12,875 bases of DNA, taken from contig JAEWAA010000677.1 in assembly GCA_023391955.1 (NCBI GenBank), forward strand, positions 1 to 12,875, in the 5' to 3' direction. Positions 1 to 6,717 of the stretch are shown here, piece by piece. The translations under genes were made by a program, and so were the position numbers. This DNA comes from Bacillota bacterium. GTDB taxonomy: Bacteria > Bacillota > Bacilli > Paenibacillales > NBRC-103111. Numbering within the stretch: position 1 is the stretch's first letter; each line of letters starts with the position of its first letter. The notes under the pieces are model-generated. The model ran no database searches. It was not told the DNA's origin and saw only the letters and a program-made list of their open reading frames with translations.

Positions 1-86
1 TCCCGGAAAGCCCAGGCATAAGCCTCCCCCAATCCTCCGGAAGCGCCGATAATCACAACCCTCTTGTTCATAAACCGCTGTTTCAT
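1..86 (-). CDS. Short-chain dehydrogenase/reductase (SDR), N-terminal fragment
   Basis: Only the first 28 or so codons lie in the window; the gene runs off the left edge. The translation starts MKQRFMNKRVVIIGASGGLG and continues EAYAWAF. A beta strand followed by GASGGLG is the glycine-rich TGxxxGxG-type NAD(P)-binding turn of the SDR Rossmann fold, so an oxidoreductase is likely; the substrate cannot be told. The ATG at 86 overlaps the stop codon of the upstream MarR-type gene (ATGA), and a GGAGGAG ribosome binding site sits 8 nt upstream (95-101, inside the MarR gene). The two genes are therefore probably cotranscribed and translationally coupled. A second in-frame ATG at 71 would remove five residues but lacks such a site. 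Confidence 0.8.
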   Translation of the reverse strand, partial: MKQRFMNKRVVIIGASGGLGEAYAWAFR

Positions 87-547
87 ATGCCCGACTCCTC
101 CGTTTTCTCGTCGCGGATCAGTTTCTCCATTTCACGTGTCATAGCTGCAAGGAGCTCTTCCATCATGTTTTGGTGATCCTTTGTCTGCAAGGAAGACCGG
201 ATCAGCGTCTCCAGTCGCCCATACAGCTCTTCATCCCCCTCCACAATCTGCTTCCCCTTCTCGGTCACCACTGCAAAAAAGACTCTGCCGTCATCAGGAG
301 ACTGCTTCTTTTCGACCAAGCCCAAACCCGCCAGCTTCCGGACGATAGCGGAAACGGCCGGTTTGGTCAGCTTGAGGGCTTCCGCTACTTGAGAGAACCG
401 GGGGTTGCCCAAATAATAAATCGTCGTCAAATAATAATAGTCATTGGAATTGAACTGTCTGGCCTCTGAAGCGGTGAGTTGGGCATTAATATTCCTTAAG
501 GACTCTCTCCACATAAAGTTGGCAATAAAGGCAAGCTGTGTTTTCAT
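83..547 (-). CDS. MarR-family transcriptional regulator
   Basis: A 154-residue winged helix-turn-helix regulator of ordinary MarR length. Residues about 36-50 (DYYYLTTIYYLGN) form the helix before the HTH, about 51-75 the HTH (FSQVAEALKLTKPAVSAIV), and about 79-92 the wing with the family's D-D-G-R turn at 85-88. The flanking helices (5-24 and 105-148) would make the dimer interface. MarR proteins bind short palindromes as dimers and release them on ligand binding. I chose the ATG at 547 because GTGAGG lies 5 nt upstream; a longer frame from GTG at 568 has no clear ribosome binding site. The stop overlaps the SDR start, so the SDR gene is the likely target along with marR itself. Ligand unknown. 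An inverted repeat between its -35 and -10 boxes suggests autoregulation. Confidence 0.9.
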   Translation of the reverse strand: MKTQLAFIANFMWRESLRNINAQLTASEARQFNSNDYYYLTTIYYLGNPRFSQVAEALKLTKPAVSAIVRKLAGLGLVEKKQSPDDGRVFFAVVTEKGKQIVEGDEELYGRLETLIRSSLQTKDHQNMMEELLAAMTREMEKLIRDEKTEESGI

Positions 548-593
548 GTATTCCTCACTTTTGTTCACCTGTTTTAATTAAACACTTTTAACC

Positions 594-622
594 ATTATTG
601 CATAAGTTCGTGCTTACGCCAA
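594..622 (-). promoter_or_regulatory. Predicted sigma-A promoter of the marR-SDR operon
   Basis: On the minus strand TTGGCG (622-617) and AATAAT (599-594) are separated by exactly 17 nt. The expected transcription start is near 587, giving a leader of about 40 nt before the ATG at 547. The -10 matches consensus at 5 of 6 positions and the -35 at 4 of 6. Prediction from sequence only. Confidence 0.5.
600..619. promoter_or_regulatory. Candidate MarR operator (inverted repeat in promoter spacer)
   Basis: GCATAAG-TTCGTG-CTTACGC has 7-bp arms matching at 6 of 7 positions. It fills the spacer between the predicted -35 and -10 boxes, where a bound dimer would block RNA polymerase. A second perfect palindrome, TTTAATTAAA at 573-582, lies just downstream of the predicted start. 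MarR-family autorepression through such sites is common; which one is used here is inference. Confidence 0.4.
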
Positions 623-691
623 TCCTTCCCCATAAAAAAACAATGCCCCACCGGTGTTAGACACGCAGCAGGACACTGTATGAGGGGTATG

Positions 692-724
692 AAAAGGCCG
701 GCCTCAGAGTTAATCCGGACCGGC
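692..724 (-). terminator. Probable intrinsic terminator of pduL
   Basis: Ten nucleotides after the pduL stop, the minus-strand RNA can fold GCCGG-U-CC with GG-CCGGC (7 bp with one bulged U, loop of 13 nt), followed by CUUUU. The U-tract is short, so termination may be partial. Confidence 0.55.
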
Positions 725-733
725 GGGAATCAC

Positions 734-1303
734 TTACAGCAAGACTTCAGCCTGGTCGCCGTTTTTAACACCGGCAGCATTGGCTTCGTCTGTGTCGATA
801 TGCATATCCAAAGCAAAGGAATCGCTGACGCGGGCGATCACGTCTTCGAAAATTACCGGACGGTCGCTCTTCACCTTAACGGACAGCAGTTGTTTGTCCT
901 TGATGCCCCACTTCTCGGCATCGGAGGTGTGGAAGTGGATGTGGCGGGCAGCGACGATAACGCCGTCCTCGGTTACAACTTCGCCGGCAGGGCCAACGAT
1001 CTTGATGCCGGGGGTGCCTTCGGTTTTGCCGGATTCCCGTACGGGAGCGGCTACACCCAATGCAAAGGAATCTGTTTTCGAAATTTCAAGCTGTGTTTTG
1101 GGGCGTTCCGGACCCAGGATCCGGACTTTATCAAACTTGCCCTTGGCGCCGATAACCGCTACAGTTTCTTCTGCGGCATATTGGCCAGGTTGGGAAAGGT
1201 CCTTCATGTTCTTCAATTCGTAGCCTGCTCCAAACAGGATGTCGATGTGCTCGCGGGATAAATGGATGTGCCGGGCTGATACGCCTACGGGAACCAGTTT
1301 CAT
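734..1303 (-). CDS. pduL: Phosphate propanoyltransferase PduL (phosphotransacylase)
   Basis: Interconverts acyl-CoA plus phosphate with acyl-phosphate plus CoA; with an acyl kinase this yields ATP. The 189-residue protein carries the PduL histidine motifs in order: SARHIHLS (9-16), AARHIHFH (118-125) and LDMHIDTDEAN (from 165). These histidines supply zinc ligands in the known fold. The start is the ATG at 1303, with AGGAG 9 nt upstream; the frame stays open to 1336 but without a ribosome binding site. From this start the protein opens directly with MKLVPVGVSARHIH, so there is no N-terminal microcompartment-targeting helix, and no shell-protein genes are nearby. It is probably a cytosolic enzyme. 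It lies between the korAB terminator and its own promoter. Preference for acetyl- or propionyl-CoA cannot be read from sequence. Confidence 0.93.
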   Translation of the reverse strand: MKLVPVGVSARHIHLSREHIDILFGAGYELKNMKDLSQPGQYAAEETVAVIGAKGKFDKVRILGPERPKTQLEISKTDSFALGVAAPVRESGKTEGTPGIKIVGPAGEVVTEDGVIVAARHIHFHTSDAEKWGIKDKQLLSVKVKSDRPVIFEDVIARVSDSFALDMHIDTDEANAAGVKNGDQAEVLL

Positions 1304-1366
1304 GATTGAGGTCTCCTGCCTTCCAACTGTATTCATATTTTTGAAGTACTGTTATACTCGATTTCT

Positions 1367-1375
1367 ATTATAACA
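1367..1375 (-). promoter_or_regulatory. Extended -10 promoter element for pduL
   Basis: The minus strand reads TGTTATAAT, a perfect TGnTATAAT extended -10 box, just after the korB terminator and about 65 nt before the pduL start. No good -35 lies 16-18 nt upstream, which extended -10 promoters tolerate. A second AT-rich hexamer, TATAAC, lies further downstream. Predicted only. Confidence 0.5.
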
Positions 1376-1384
1376 AGACCGCGT

Positions 1385-1413
1385 AAAAATGGCATATGTT
1401 TTTCACATATGCC
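1385..1413 (-). terminator. Intrinsic terminator of korAB (possibly bidirectional)
   Basis: A perfect 8-bp stem, GGCATATG / CATATGCC (1391-1398 with 1406-1413) and 7-nt loop, begins 17 nt after the korB stop. In minus-strand RNA it is followed by AUUUUU. On the plus strand the same stem is followed by GGAATTTTTTT, so it could also stop plus-strand transcripts. Confidence 0.85.
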
Positions 1414-1430
1414 GGAATTTTTTTAAACCA

Positions 1431-2297
1431 TTATTTAAATTCTGCCACCAAACGTTCAAATTCATCCTCCGTAATCTGGATATTTTGCTTGGAAATCCCT
1501 TCCTGCCTAAAACCCGTTACCTGGTCTTCGTAGGAGGGTTTGGTGGTGTCCTGATAGATGAGGCCGGTAAGCAGGCCGCCTGTCTCCATTAACCGGGTCA
1601 TGGCCTGAATCCGGTTGCCTGGATCATATCCCTCTTCCTGATCCAGATTCACCAGATTTTCCTTGAACCAGTCATAGGTATTCACCTTGTTGAAGGTGAC
1701 GCAGGGGCTGTACACGTTGATCAGGGAAAAACCTTTATGGCGGATACCTGCTTCAATCAAAGCGGTAAGCTGTTTCAGCTCGCTGGAGAAGGATTGGGCC
1801 ACGAAGGTTGCGCCGGCGGACAGAGCCACCTCCAACGGAGACAAGGTCGATTCGATGGAGCCTCCCGGCGTACTTTTGGTTTTGAAGCCCATTGCGCTGC
1901 GCGGCGAGGTCTGGCCCTTGGTCAGTCCGTAAATTTGGTTATCCATGACAATGTAAGTAACGTCAATGTTCCGCCGGATGGCGTGAACGGTATGGCCCAT
2001 GCCGATAGCGAAGCCATCTCCGTCGCCGCCGGCGGCAATTACGGTCAGCTCGCGGTTGGCCATCTTGAGGCCCTGGGCAATAGGCAGGGAGCGTCCGTGA
2101 ATGCCGTGGAAGCCGTAGGCGTTAATATAGCCGGAGATCCGGCCGGAGCATCCGATGCCCGACACTACGGCCAGACTTTCCGGTGTCAGCCCCACATTGG
2201 CCGCAGCGCGCTGAATGGCCGCTTGTACGGAGAAATCCCCGCAGCCCGGACACCAGTTGGGTTTCACATTATTGCGGAAGTCCTTCATCGTTGCCAT
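1431..2297 (-). CDS. korB: 2-oxoacid:ferredoxin oxidoreductase, beta subunit
   Basis: Thiamine pyrophosphate-binding subunit (288 residues) of an enzyme that oxidatively decarboxylates a 2-oxoacid with CoA and passes electrons to ferredoxin. WCPGCG gives Cys16 and Cys19; with Cys50 (GIGCSG) and Cys199 (SPCVTFN) these fit the four ligands of the single 4Fe-4S cluster of this family. The TPP motif is GDGD at 91-94, ending in MDNQIYGLT (118-126). The ATG at 2297 was chosen for its AGGGG site 8 nt upstream; the frame extends to 2315. It overlaps the 3' end of korA by 13 bp, so translation is probably coupled. A substrate such as 2-oxoglutarate or a general 2-oxoacid cannot be fixed; the symbol follows the nearest two-subunit family. 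Confidence 0.93.
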   Translation of the reverse strand: MATMKDFRNNVKPNWCPGCGDFSVQAAIQRAAANVGLTPESLAVVSGIGCSGRISGYINAYGFHGIHGRSLPIAQGLKMANRELTVIAAGGDGDGFAIGMGHTVHAIRRNIDVTYIVMDNQIYGLTKGQTSPRSAMGFKTKSTPGGSIESTLSPLEVALSAGATFVAQSFSSELKQLTALIEAGIRHKGFSLINVYSPCVTFNKVNTYDWFKENLVNLDQEEGYDPGNRIQAMTRLMETGGLLTGLIYQDTTKPSYEDQVTGFRQEGISKQNIQITEDEFERLVAEFK

Positions 2298-4030
2298 ACA
2301 ATCAGCCCCTTGCATGCTTTATGAATTTCCGCCGGCAGGAACGGATTGCCGTCGTATTTCAGAACGCTGTGTATCTTATCCGCCTGGCCCAGGTTCAGCT
2401 TCAGGAGACTTGCCAGCTGTCCGGTAGCGTTGTTCTCCACCACAACCACCTTTCTGGCGCGGTTGATGTGGGGTGCCAGCTCCTCTGTGGGGAACGGGTG
2501 CAGCTGCCGGATGGTGATATGGGCGGTTTTGATGCCCTCCTCCTCCAGCCGTGCTCTGCCTTCGTCGATGGTGCCCAGCGTGGAGCCCATGCCGATAATC
2601 AGCATATCCGGGTCCGCATGGCCCTTGTGAATCTTGATGGCATCGTTTACATGAATCGACTTGAGCTTCGCCAGCCGTTTGTCCATCATGTTTTTGCGGT
2701 TAACCGGCGATTCCGACGGACGCCCGGCTTCATCATGCTCCACCCCCGTTACGTGGTGAAGACCATGTTTGGTTCCCGGGATTACCCGCGGGGACACTCC
2801 GTCGGGGCTGCCGGCGTAACGCTTGAACAGCTCATGCTCACCCAATTCAGGCAGCTGATCCGTCAGCTTGCCTCTCTTGATGGCGATTTTCTTGTAATCG
2901 AAAACATCCGAGGATTGTTTCCCCAAGGAAAGCTGCAGATCCGTCAGCAGGATAACCGGACATTGGTACTCCTCTGCCAGATTGAAGGCTTCGATGGTAT
3001 CGTAGAAGCACTCCTCAATCGTGCTGGGCGCTAAGACAATTTTGGGAATTTCCCCGTGTGTGCCATAGATCATGGCGAACACATCGCTTTGCTCCTGCTT
3101 GGTGGGAAGTCCTGTGGACGGGCCGCCGCGCTGGGTATCCACCACCACCACCGGCGTTTCCGTCATACCGGCCAGGCCGATGGCCTCCATCATCAGCGAC
3201 AGGCCTGGACCTGCCGAAGCGGTCATGGCTCTGGCTCCGCCATAATTGGCGCCGATGGCCATGGTAATCGCTGCGATTTCATCCTCGGTTTGAATAACGG
3301 TGCCGCCGAATTTAGGCAGTGCCTTAATCAGATATTCCATGATTTCCGACGCGGGAGTAATAGGATATGCGGGCATAAACCGGCAGCCGGCCGCCAAAGC
3401 CCCCAGGGCAATGGCATCGTTCCCGATCATAAAGAGCTTTTCCTTGCCGTCTGCCGGCTCCAGCCGGAATTCCTCCAGCGGACCGCCTGCCTGGCTCAGA
3501 ATAAATTCGGCGCCGCGTCTGACTGCCTCCACATTTTTCTCCACAACTGCCGGGCCCTTGCGGCCGAACTCCTCCTCCACCGCCTTGTTGAAGACGGACA
3601 GGGGCAGCCCCAGAAGTGCCCACGAAGCGCCGGAAGCCACCATATTTTTCATCAGAGAGGTCCCCAGCTCCTCGGCTATCTGGGTGATGGGAACCGCGAA
3701 CAGCCTGGCCTTCAAACCTTCAGGCAGCACAGGGCTGAATTTGGCATCGGCCACAACCACGCCGTTCTCGCGAAGCTCGTATGCGTTTACATCGATGCTC
3801 TCCTGGTCGAAAGCGACCAGGATGTCCAAGCTGTCGGATATGGCACGGATTGGCTTGGTGCTGATCCGGATCTTGTTGTTGGTATGCCCGCCTTTAATCC
3901 TGGATGAAAAATGCCGGTACCCATACAAGTAATACCCCAGCCGGTTCAATGCCGTGGAGAAAATCCGGTCGGTGCTTTCCACGCCTTCCCCTTGCTGGCC
4001 TCCGATCTTCCATGACAGTTGACTGATCAT
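2285..4030 (-). CDS. korA: 2-oxoacid:acceptor oxidoreductase, alpha subunit (fused gamma-alpha)
   Basis: Partner of korB in a two-subunit enzyme. The 581-residue protein begins with a gamma-type domain of about 190 residues carrying IGGQQGEGV (9-17). The alpha region follows, with YPITPASE (222-229), the TEDEIAA segment (248-254), TASAGPG (270-276) and RGGPSTGLPT (301-310), all typical of the pyrimidine-binding domain. A C-terminal transketolase-like domain contains the MGSTLGT and VVVENNATGQ segments. No separate ferredoxin-like delta subunit is seen here, as expected for two-subunit enzymes of the mycobacterial KorAB type. The ATG at 4030 has AAGGAG 8 nt upstream; a GTG at 4039 is in frame but badly spaced. 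Transcription probably starts near 4188. Substrate unproven. Confidence 0.93.
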   Translation of the reverse strand: MISQLSWKIGGQQGEGVESTDRIFSTALNRLGYYLYGYRHFSSRIKGGHTNNKIRISTKPIRAISDSLDILVAFDQESIDVNAYELRENGVVVADAKFSPVLPEGLKARLFAVPITQIAEELGTSLMKNMVASGASWALLGLPLSVFNKAVEEEFGRKGPAVVEKNVEAVRRGAEFILSQAGGPLEEFRLEPADGKEKLFMIGNDAIALGALAAGCRFMPAYPITPASEIMEYLIKALPKFGGTVIQTEDEIAAITMAIGANYGGARAMTASAGPGLSLMMEAIGLAGMTETPVVVVDTQRGGPSTGLPTKQEQSDVFAMIYGTHGEIPKIVLAPSTIEECFYDTIEAFNLAEEYQCPVILLTDLQLSLGKQSSDVFDYKKIAIKRGKLTDQLPELGEHELFKRYAGSPDGVSPRVIPGTKHGLHHVTGVEHDEAGRPSESPVNRKNMMDKRLAKLKSIHVNDAIKIHKGHADPDMLIIGMGSTLGTIDEGRARLEEEGIKTAHITIRQLHPFPTEELAPHINRARKVVVVENNATGQLASLLKLNLGQADKIHSVLKYDGNPFLPAEIHKACKGLIVWQR

Positions 4031-4194
4031 GACGCCCACTCCTTAGCTGGTGACATCCCCCGCAAACAAGCTGCCGCAACGCTCCCACATGGATACGCGG
4101 GGACCCCGGATGATAGTAATCTTCCATTTTTCTCTTCCAAAATGTAAACGCAATCTTTAGTGCTGCTGTAAGCATTTATTTGTCTCTCACCAAA

Positions 4195-4223
4195 ATTTTA
4201 TGCTGTCCATGTTAGATTTGCAA
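4195..4223 (-). promoter_or_regulatory. Predicted sigma-A promoter of korAB
   Basis: TTGCAA (4223-4218) and TAAAAT (4200-4195) with 17-nt spacing on the minus strand. The leader of about 158 nt is GC-rich near its 3' end: CCCCGC (4102-4097) and GCGGGG (4063-4058) can pair around a 33-nt loop shortly before the ribosome binding site. No T-box sequence was recognised in the leader. Confidence 0.5.
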
Positions 4224-4269
4224 GTAAATTTGACGATTTTGTTACATAACTCTTTTCGCTCATAATTAT

Positions 4270-4286
4270 ACTTATTATAGATAAGT
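4270..4286. promoter_or_regulatory. Perfect inverted repeat in dipeptidase-korA gap
   Basis: ACTTAT-TATAG-ATAAGT has perfect 6-bp arms in an AT-rich stretch about 50 bp upstream of the korAB -35 box and about 50 bp past the dipeptidase stop. It has no U-tract, so a protein-binding site is more likely than a terminator. I saw no clear terminator for the dipeptidase gene in this 307-bp gap. Confidence 0.3.
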
Positions 4287-4337
4287 AGTTATATTAATCA
4301 TCTTCGGAAGGAATGAAAGAAATAACTTATCCAAAAC

Positions 4338-5270
4338 TTACTCCGGCAGATTTTCCGACATAAATCGCCGCCAATTTCTGTAAAGAAACCCGTCTGCATC
4401 CTCTGCGGAATACCTGCGGTAGATTTCGTTGGCCAAGCGGTCATAATTGCCTGCATGCTCCAGGCCGGGTATGTGATAGTCCACCCCGTCGAAATCCGAG
4501 CCGAAGCCTACATGCTCTTTCCCTCCTAACGCCGCCACATGGTCCAGATGGGTCAAGATATCCTTAATGGCGGGCTCGGACGCTTTGATAAACCAAGGCA
4601 CGAAGGTTAACCCCATTATGCCCTTGCGGGCAATCAGGACCTGAATCATCTCATCGGTGAGATTCCTGGGGTGAGGGCACAGCTTGCGGACATTGGAGTG
4701 GCTGGCGCAGAAGGGCGCCGATGAAAGCTCGGACAGCTCCCAAAATCCTTTATCGCTCAGATGGGAAACATCCAAGATCAATCCGAGCCTGGCGCATTCC
4801 TCTACCAGCTTTTTACCCTTCAGGGTAAAACCCCCGTTCCGCGGCTCCAGCACACCATCCGCAGCCCAGTTGGCATAATTCCAGGTCAGACCCAGCATAC
4901 GGACGCCCATGGCGAAGGCCGTACGGAGATTCACCAGGCTGCCCTCCAGCCCGTCCGCCCCTTCAAGGGTAAGAATGGCCCCCAGCTTTCCCGATGTCTC
5001 CGCTTCTGTTAGATCAGCTTTGCTGCGGATATGCCGGACACCTTCGTGGCTGGCAATGCGCTTGTGGAAGGTATCGAAGGCCTCCAGCAGCTGGGTGAAG
5101 GACACATGCGGCCGGTTGGACACAAACACTGCGAAGCATTGAACAGCCACTCCCACCTTGTTCAGACGGGGAAAGGAAACATCGGCGTAGATGCTGTCCT
5201 GCTTGAAGCTCAGCTCGGCATGCAAATTCATTTTATCCAGCAAATCACAATGGGCATCGAAAATTTTCAT
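4338..5270 (-). CDS. Membrane dipeptidase-like zinc peptidase (peptidase family M19)
   Basis: Predicted to hydrolyse dipeptides with a dinuclear zinc site in a TIM-barrel amidohydrolase fold. The metal and active-site residues of family M19 are all present: His7 and Asp9 (DAHCD), Glu103 (LEGAD), His170 (DVSH), His191 (ASHS) and Asp259 (GFGSDFDG). The length, 310 residues, suits bacterial members. There is no signal peptide, so the enzyme is probably cytosolic. The ATG at 5270 has AAGGAGG 7 nt upstream; a longer frame to 5393 runs back through the spoVS terminator and is not credible. The gene sits between spoVS and korA, and the spoVS terminator means it needs its own promoter, which I could not place firmly. 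Physiological substrate unknown. Confidence 0.93.
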   Translation of the reverse strand: MKIFDAHCDLLDKMNLHAELSFKQDSIYADVSFPRLNKVGVAVQCFAVFVSNRPHVSFTQLLEAFDTFHKRIASHEGVRHIRSKADLTEAETSGKLGAILTLEGADGLEGSLVNLRTAFAMGVRMLGLTWNYANWAADGVLEPRNGGFTLKGKKLVEECARLGLILDVSHLSDKGFWELSELSSAPFCASHSNVRKLCPHPRNLTDEMIQVLIARKGIMGLTFVPWFIKASEPAIKDILTHLDHVAALGGKEHVGFGSDFDGVDYHIPGLEHAGNYDRLANEIYRRYSAEDADGFLYRNWRRFMSENLPE

Positions 5271-5317
5271 AGGGTTCCCTCCTTTTCTCTCTTTCGTTTC
5301 ACTATATGCGCGAACAC

Positions 5318-5350
5318 AAAAAAACCTGTCTACTGCTTCCCGTAAACAGG
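5318..5350 (-). terminator. Intrinsic terminator of spoVS
   Basis: In minus-strand RNA CCUGUUUAC pairs with GUAGACAGG (9 bp including one U-G pair, 8-nt loop GGGAAGCA), followed by seven U. It begins about 47 nt after the spoVS stop. A strong terminator that separates spoVS from the dipeptidase gene. Confidence 0.9.
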
Positions 5351-5396
5351 CGGTGCTGCATATGTCCCCATTTGTGAAGCGAACCTGCTCCACATT

Positions 5397-5657
5397 CTAA
5401 CGGGGTTCGACGATGAGCTTGATTGCCGTACGGTCTTCTCCGTCTATGACTATATCCGTGAATGCCGGTATGCAAATCAGATCCACTCCGCCGGGAGCTA
5501 CAAAGCCGCGGGCAATAGCTACAGCCTTTACAGCCTGATTCAGTGCGCCTGCTCCAATCGCCTGAAGTTCTGCCGCTCCCCTTTCCCTCAACACGCCAGC
5601 CAGCGCACCTGCTACGGAGTTTGGGTTGGATTTTGCTGAAACCTTTAATACTTCCAT
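5397..5657 (-). CDS. spoVS: Stage V sporulation protein S
   Basis: An 86-residue Alba-like protein, recognised directly from MEVLKVSAKSNPNSVAGALA, the block AELQAIGAGALNQAVKAVAI and the end TAIKLIVEPR. These match the extremely conserved SpoVS of Bacillus, which has the same length. In B. subtilis it is needed for normal progress through late sporulation (coat assembly and dehydration) and affects septation; its molecular role is not settled. The ATG at 5657 has GGAGG 8 nt upstream. It is transcribed alone: the ymdB terminator lies upstream and its own terminator downstream. A sequence fitting the sigma-H -10 consensus lies about 45 nt upstream, in line with the sigma-H control known for B. 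subtilis spoVS. Confidence 0.98.
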   Translation of the reverse strand: MEVLKVSAKSNPNSVAGALAGVLRERGAAELQAIGAGALNQAVKAVAIARGFVAPGGVDLICIPAFTDIVIDGEDRTAIKLIVEPR

Positions 5658-5702
5658 GAAAGGTACCTCCCAGGGGATAGGTGATGGATTCCAGTACCCA
5701 TC

Positions 5703-5711
5703 ATATTCACC
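5703..5711 (-). promoter_or_regulatory. Candidate sigma-H -10 element for spoVS
   Basis: The minus strand reads GGTGAATAT, a full match to the sigma-H -10 consensus RNNGAATWW. The -35 side is weak: GATGGTATG at 12-nt spacing keeps only part of RNAGGAWWW, and the better ACAGGGATG is 17 nt away. Supported mainly by the known sigma-H dependence of spoVS in B. subtilis. Confidence 0.35.
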
Positions 5712-5741
5712 AAATTTTCATAACATACCATCCCTGTTTAC

Positions 5742-5777
5742 AAAAAAAAGAAGCTGCCCGGTTACGGACAGCTTCTT
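5742..5777 (-). terminator. Intrinsic terminator of ymdB
   Basis: AAGAAGCTG pairs with CAGCTTCTT (9 bp, 5748-5756 with 5769-5777), and after one mismatch CCG pairs with CGG around a GTTA loop. In minus-strand RNA this is followed by an uninterrupted U-tract (complement of the A run 5742-5749). It begins 18 nt after the ymdB stop. Confidence 0.92.
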
Positions 5778-5795
5778 CAGCATGTTAATGTGAAT

Positions 5796-6590
5796 TTATT
5801 CGCTAATGTAATTATCCTCATCCGTGCGGATCTGCTGGATGCTCTTCGCCAGCCCCGTCTGCTCGTCCAGCTCGATCAGGACTGCGTGGAAGTGCCACTT
5901 GCCTTCATCCACCACGAAGCGGGACGGCAGCTGGGTCAAAAACCGGTGCATCACACCCTCCTGCTCCATACCCAAGATTCCGTCACGAGGCCCGACCATG
6001 CCCACATCCGTCAGATAGGCCGTTCCTCCGGGCAGAACCCGGTTGTCATTGCTCTGCACATGCGTGTGGGTGCCGACTACGGCGGATACCCGGCCGTTCA
6101 GATACCAGCCCATGGCAATCTTTTCGGAGGTCGCCTCCGCGTGGAAATCCACAAAAATATATTGATGGCGGCCGCCTTCCCGCTCCAGAATGGCATCCAC
6201 CGTTTGGAACGGGCAGTCCAACGGGGGCAAGAAGGTTCTGCCTTGAAGGTTAATCACCAGCAGGTCCTTGCCTGCAGCCTTCAGGGACATATAGCCATTT
6301 CCCGGTGTCCCGTATGGAAAATTGGCCGGGCGGATCAGGCGTGGTTCGTCGTCGATAAAGTCGAAGATCTCCCGGTTATCCCAGGTATGGTTGCCCATGG
6401 TGATGCCATGAACGCCTTGGTCAAAAAACTCTCTTGCGATGGCCTGGTTGATGCCCCGTCCATGAGCGGCATTCTCGCCGTTCACGAGGACCACGTCCGG
6501 ACGGTATTTGGACTTCAGTCCGGGGAGCACGTTCTTGAGGGCCTTGCGGCCTACAGAACCCACGATATCGCCGATAAATAACAGTTTAAT
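5796..6590 (-). CDS. ymdB: YmdB metallophosphodiesterase, apparent ATT start
   Basis: Calcineurin-like phosphodiesterase. The B. subtilis homologue hydrolyses 2',3'-cyclic nucleotides and affects biofilm and motility choice, and it is encoded next to RNase Y as here. Reading from ATT at 6590 gives 264 residues, the length of B. subtilis YmdB, and puts the metal ligands at Asp8, Glu39, Asn40, Asn67, His68, His150, His175 and His177; Glu39 is the residue used for the inactive B. subtilis mutant. GGAGGG ends 6 nt upstream of ATT. No ATG lies near: in-frame alternatives are GTG at 6617 and TTG at 6635, which would add 9 or 15 residues not typical of the family and have poor ribosome binding sites. 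Product certain; start likely but unproven. Confidence 0.93.
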   Translation of the reverse strand: MKLLFIGDIVGSVGRKALKNVLPGLKSKYRPDVVLVNGENAAHGRGINQAIAREFFDQGVHGITMGNHTWDNREIFDFIDDEPRLIRPANFPYGTPGNGYMSLKAAGKDLLVINLQGRTFLPPLDCPFQTVDAILEREGGRHQYIFVDFHAEATSEKIAMGWYLNGRVSAVVGTHTHVQSNDNRVLPGGTAYLTDVGMVGPRDGILGMEQEGVMHRFLTQLPSRFVVDEGKWHFHAVLIELDEQTGLAKSIQQIRTDEDNYISE

Positions 6591-6596
6591 GGGAAT

Positions 6597-6602
6597 CCCT
6601 CC
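6597..6602 (-). promoter_or_regulatory. Ribosome binding site that decides the ymdB start
   Basis: GGAGGG on the minus strand, 6 nt before ATT at 6590. It is the only strong Shine-Dalgarno match in the region. For the GTG and TTG alternatives it would lie inside the coding sequence. Confidence 0.7.
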
Positions 6603-6625
6603 AATTGCCTTGTTCACACAGACCC

Positions 6626-6667
6626 GGCCCTGCAAGGTCTATGCCGCAGGCCGTTTAGGCCCTGCAA
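6626..6667 (-). repeat. Direct repeat and small stem in the ymdB leader
   Basis: TTGCAGGGCC occurs twice on the minus strand (6667-6658 and 6635-6626), 32 bp apart, just upstream of ymdB. The first copy can pair with GGC-CTGC (about 6652-6646) to form a 7-bp stem with one bulged G. This GC-rich leader follows the rny terminator; its function is unknown. Confidence 0.5.
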
Positions 6668-6670
6668 AGA

Positions 6671-6699
6671 AAAGGAAAGTGGCTTGTCAGCCACTCTCC
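6671..6699 (-). terminator. Terminator or attenuator between rny and ymdB
   Basis: A perfect 7-bp stem AGTGGCT / AGCCACT (6678-6684 with 6689-6695, loop TGTC) is extended by GGA/TCC across one mismatch. In minus-strand RNA it is followed by a U-rich but interrupted tract, UUUCCUUUUCUUU. Partial readthrough from rny into ymdB is plausible; I saw no convincing separate ymdB promoter. Confidence 0.7.
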
Positions 6700-6717
6700 C
6701 GTTGTTCCTATTGTTGT

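Noticed and set aside
680..1261. 193-codon plus-strand open frame opposite pduL
   Set aside because: It lies antisense to pduL, which has clear family motifs, a good ribosome binding site and a terminator; the plus frame has no recognisable motif.
2183..3907. Two 283-codon plus-strand frames opposite korB and korA
   Set aside because: Long only because the GC-rich korAB genes leave few stops on the other strand; no family resemblance and no ribosome binding sites.
3894..4175. 93-codon minus-strand frame starting in the korA leader
   Set aside because: It overlaps the first 45 or so codons of korA out of frame and has no good ribosome binding site; not supported as a gene, although a shorter leader peptide cannot be excluded.
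4031..4194. T-box or known riboswitch in the korA leader
   Set aside because: No T-box conserved sequence and no terminator before the start codon.
5790..6581. 263-codon plus-strand frame opposite ymdB
   Set aside because: Antisense to a full-length gene with all metal ligands; no independent support.
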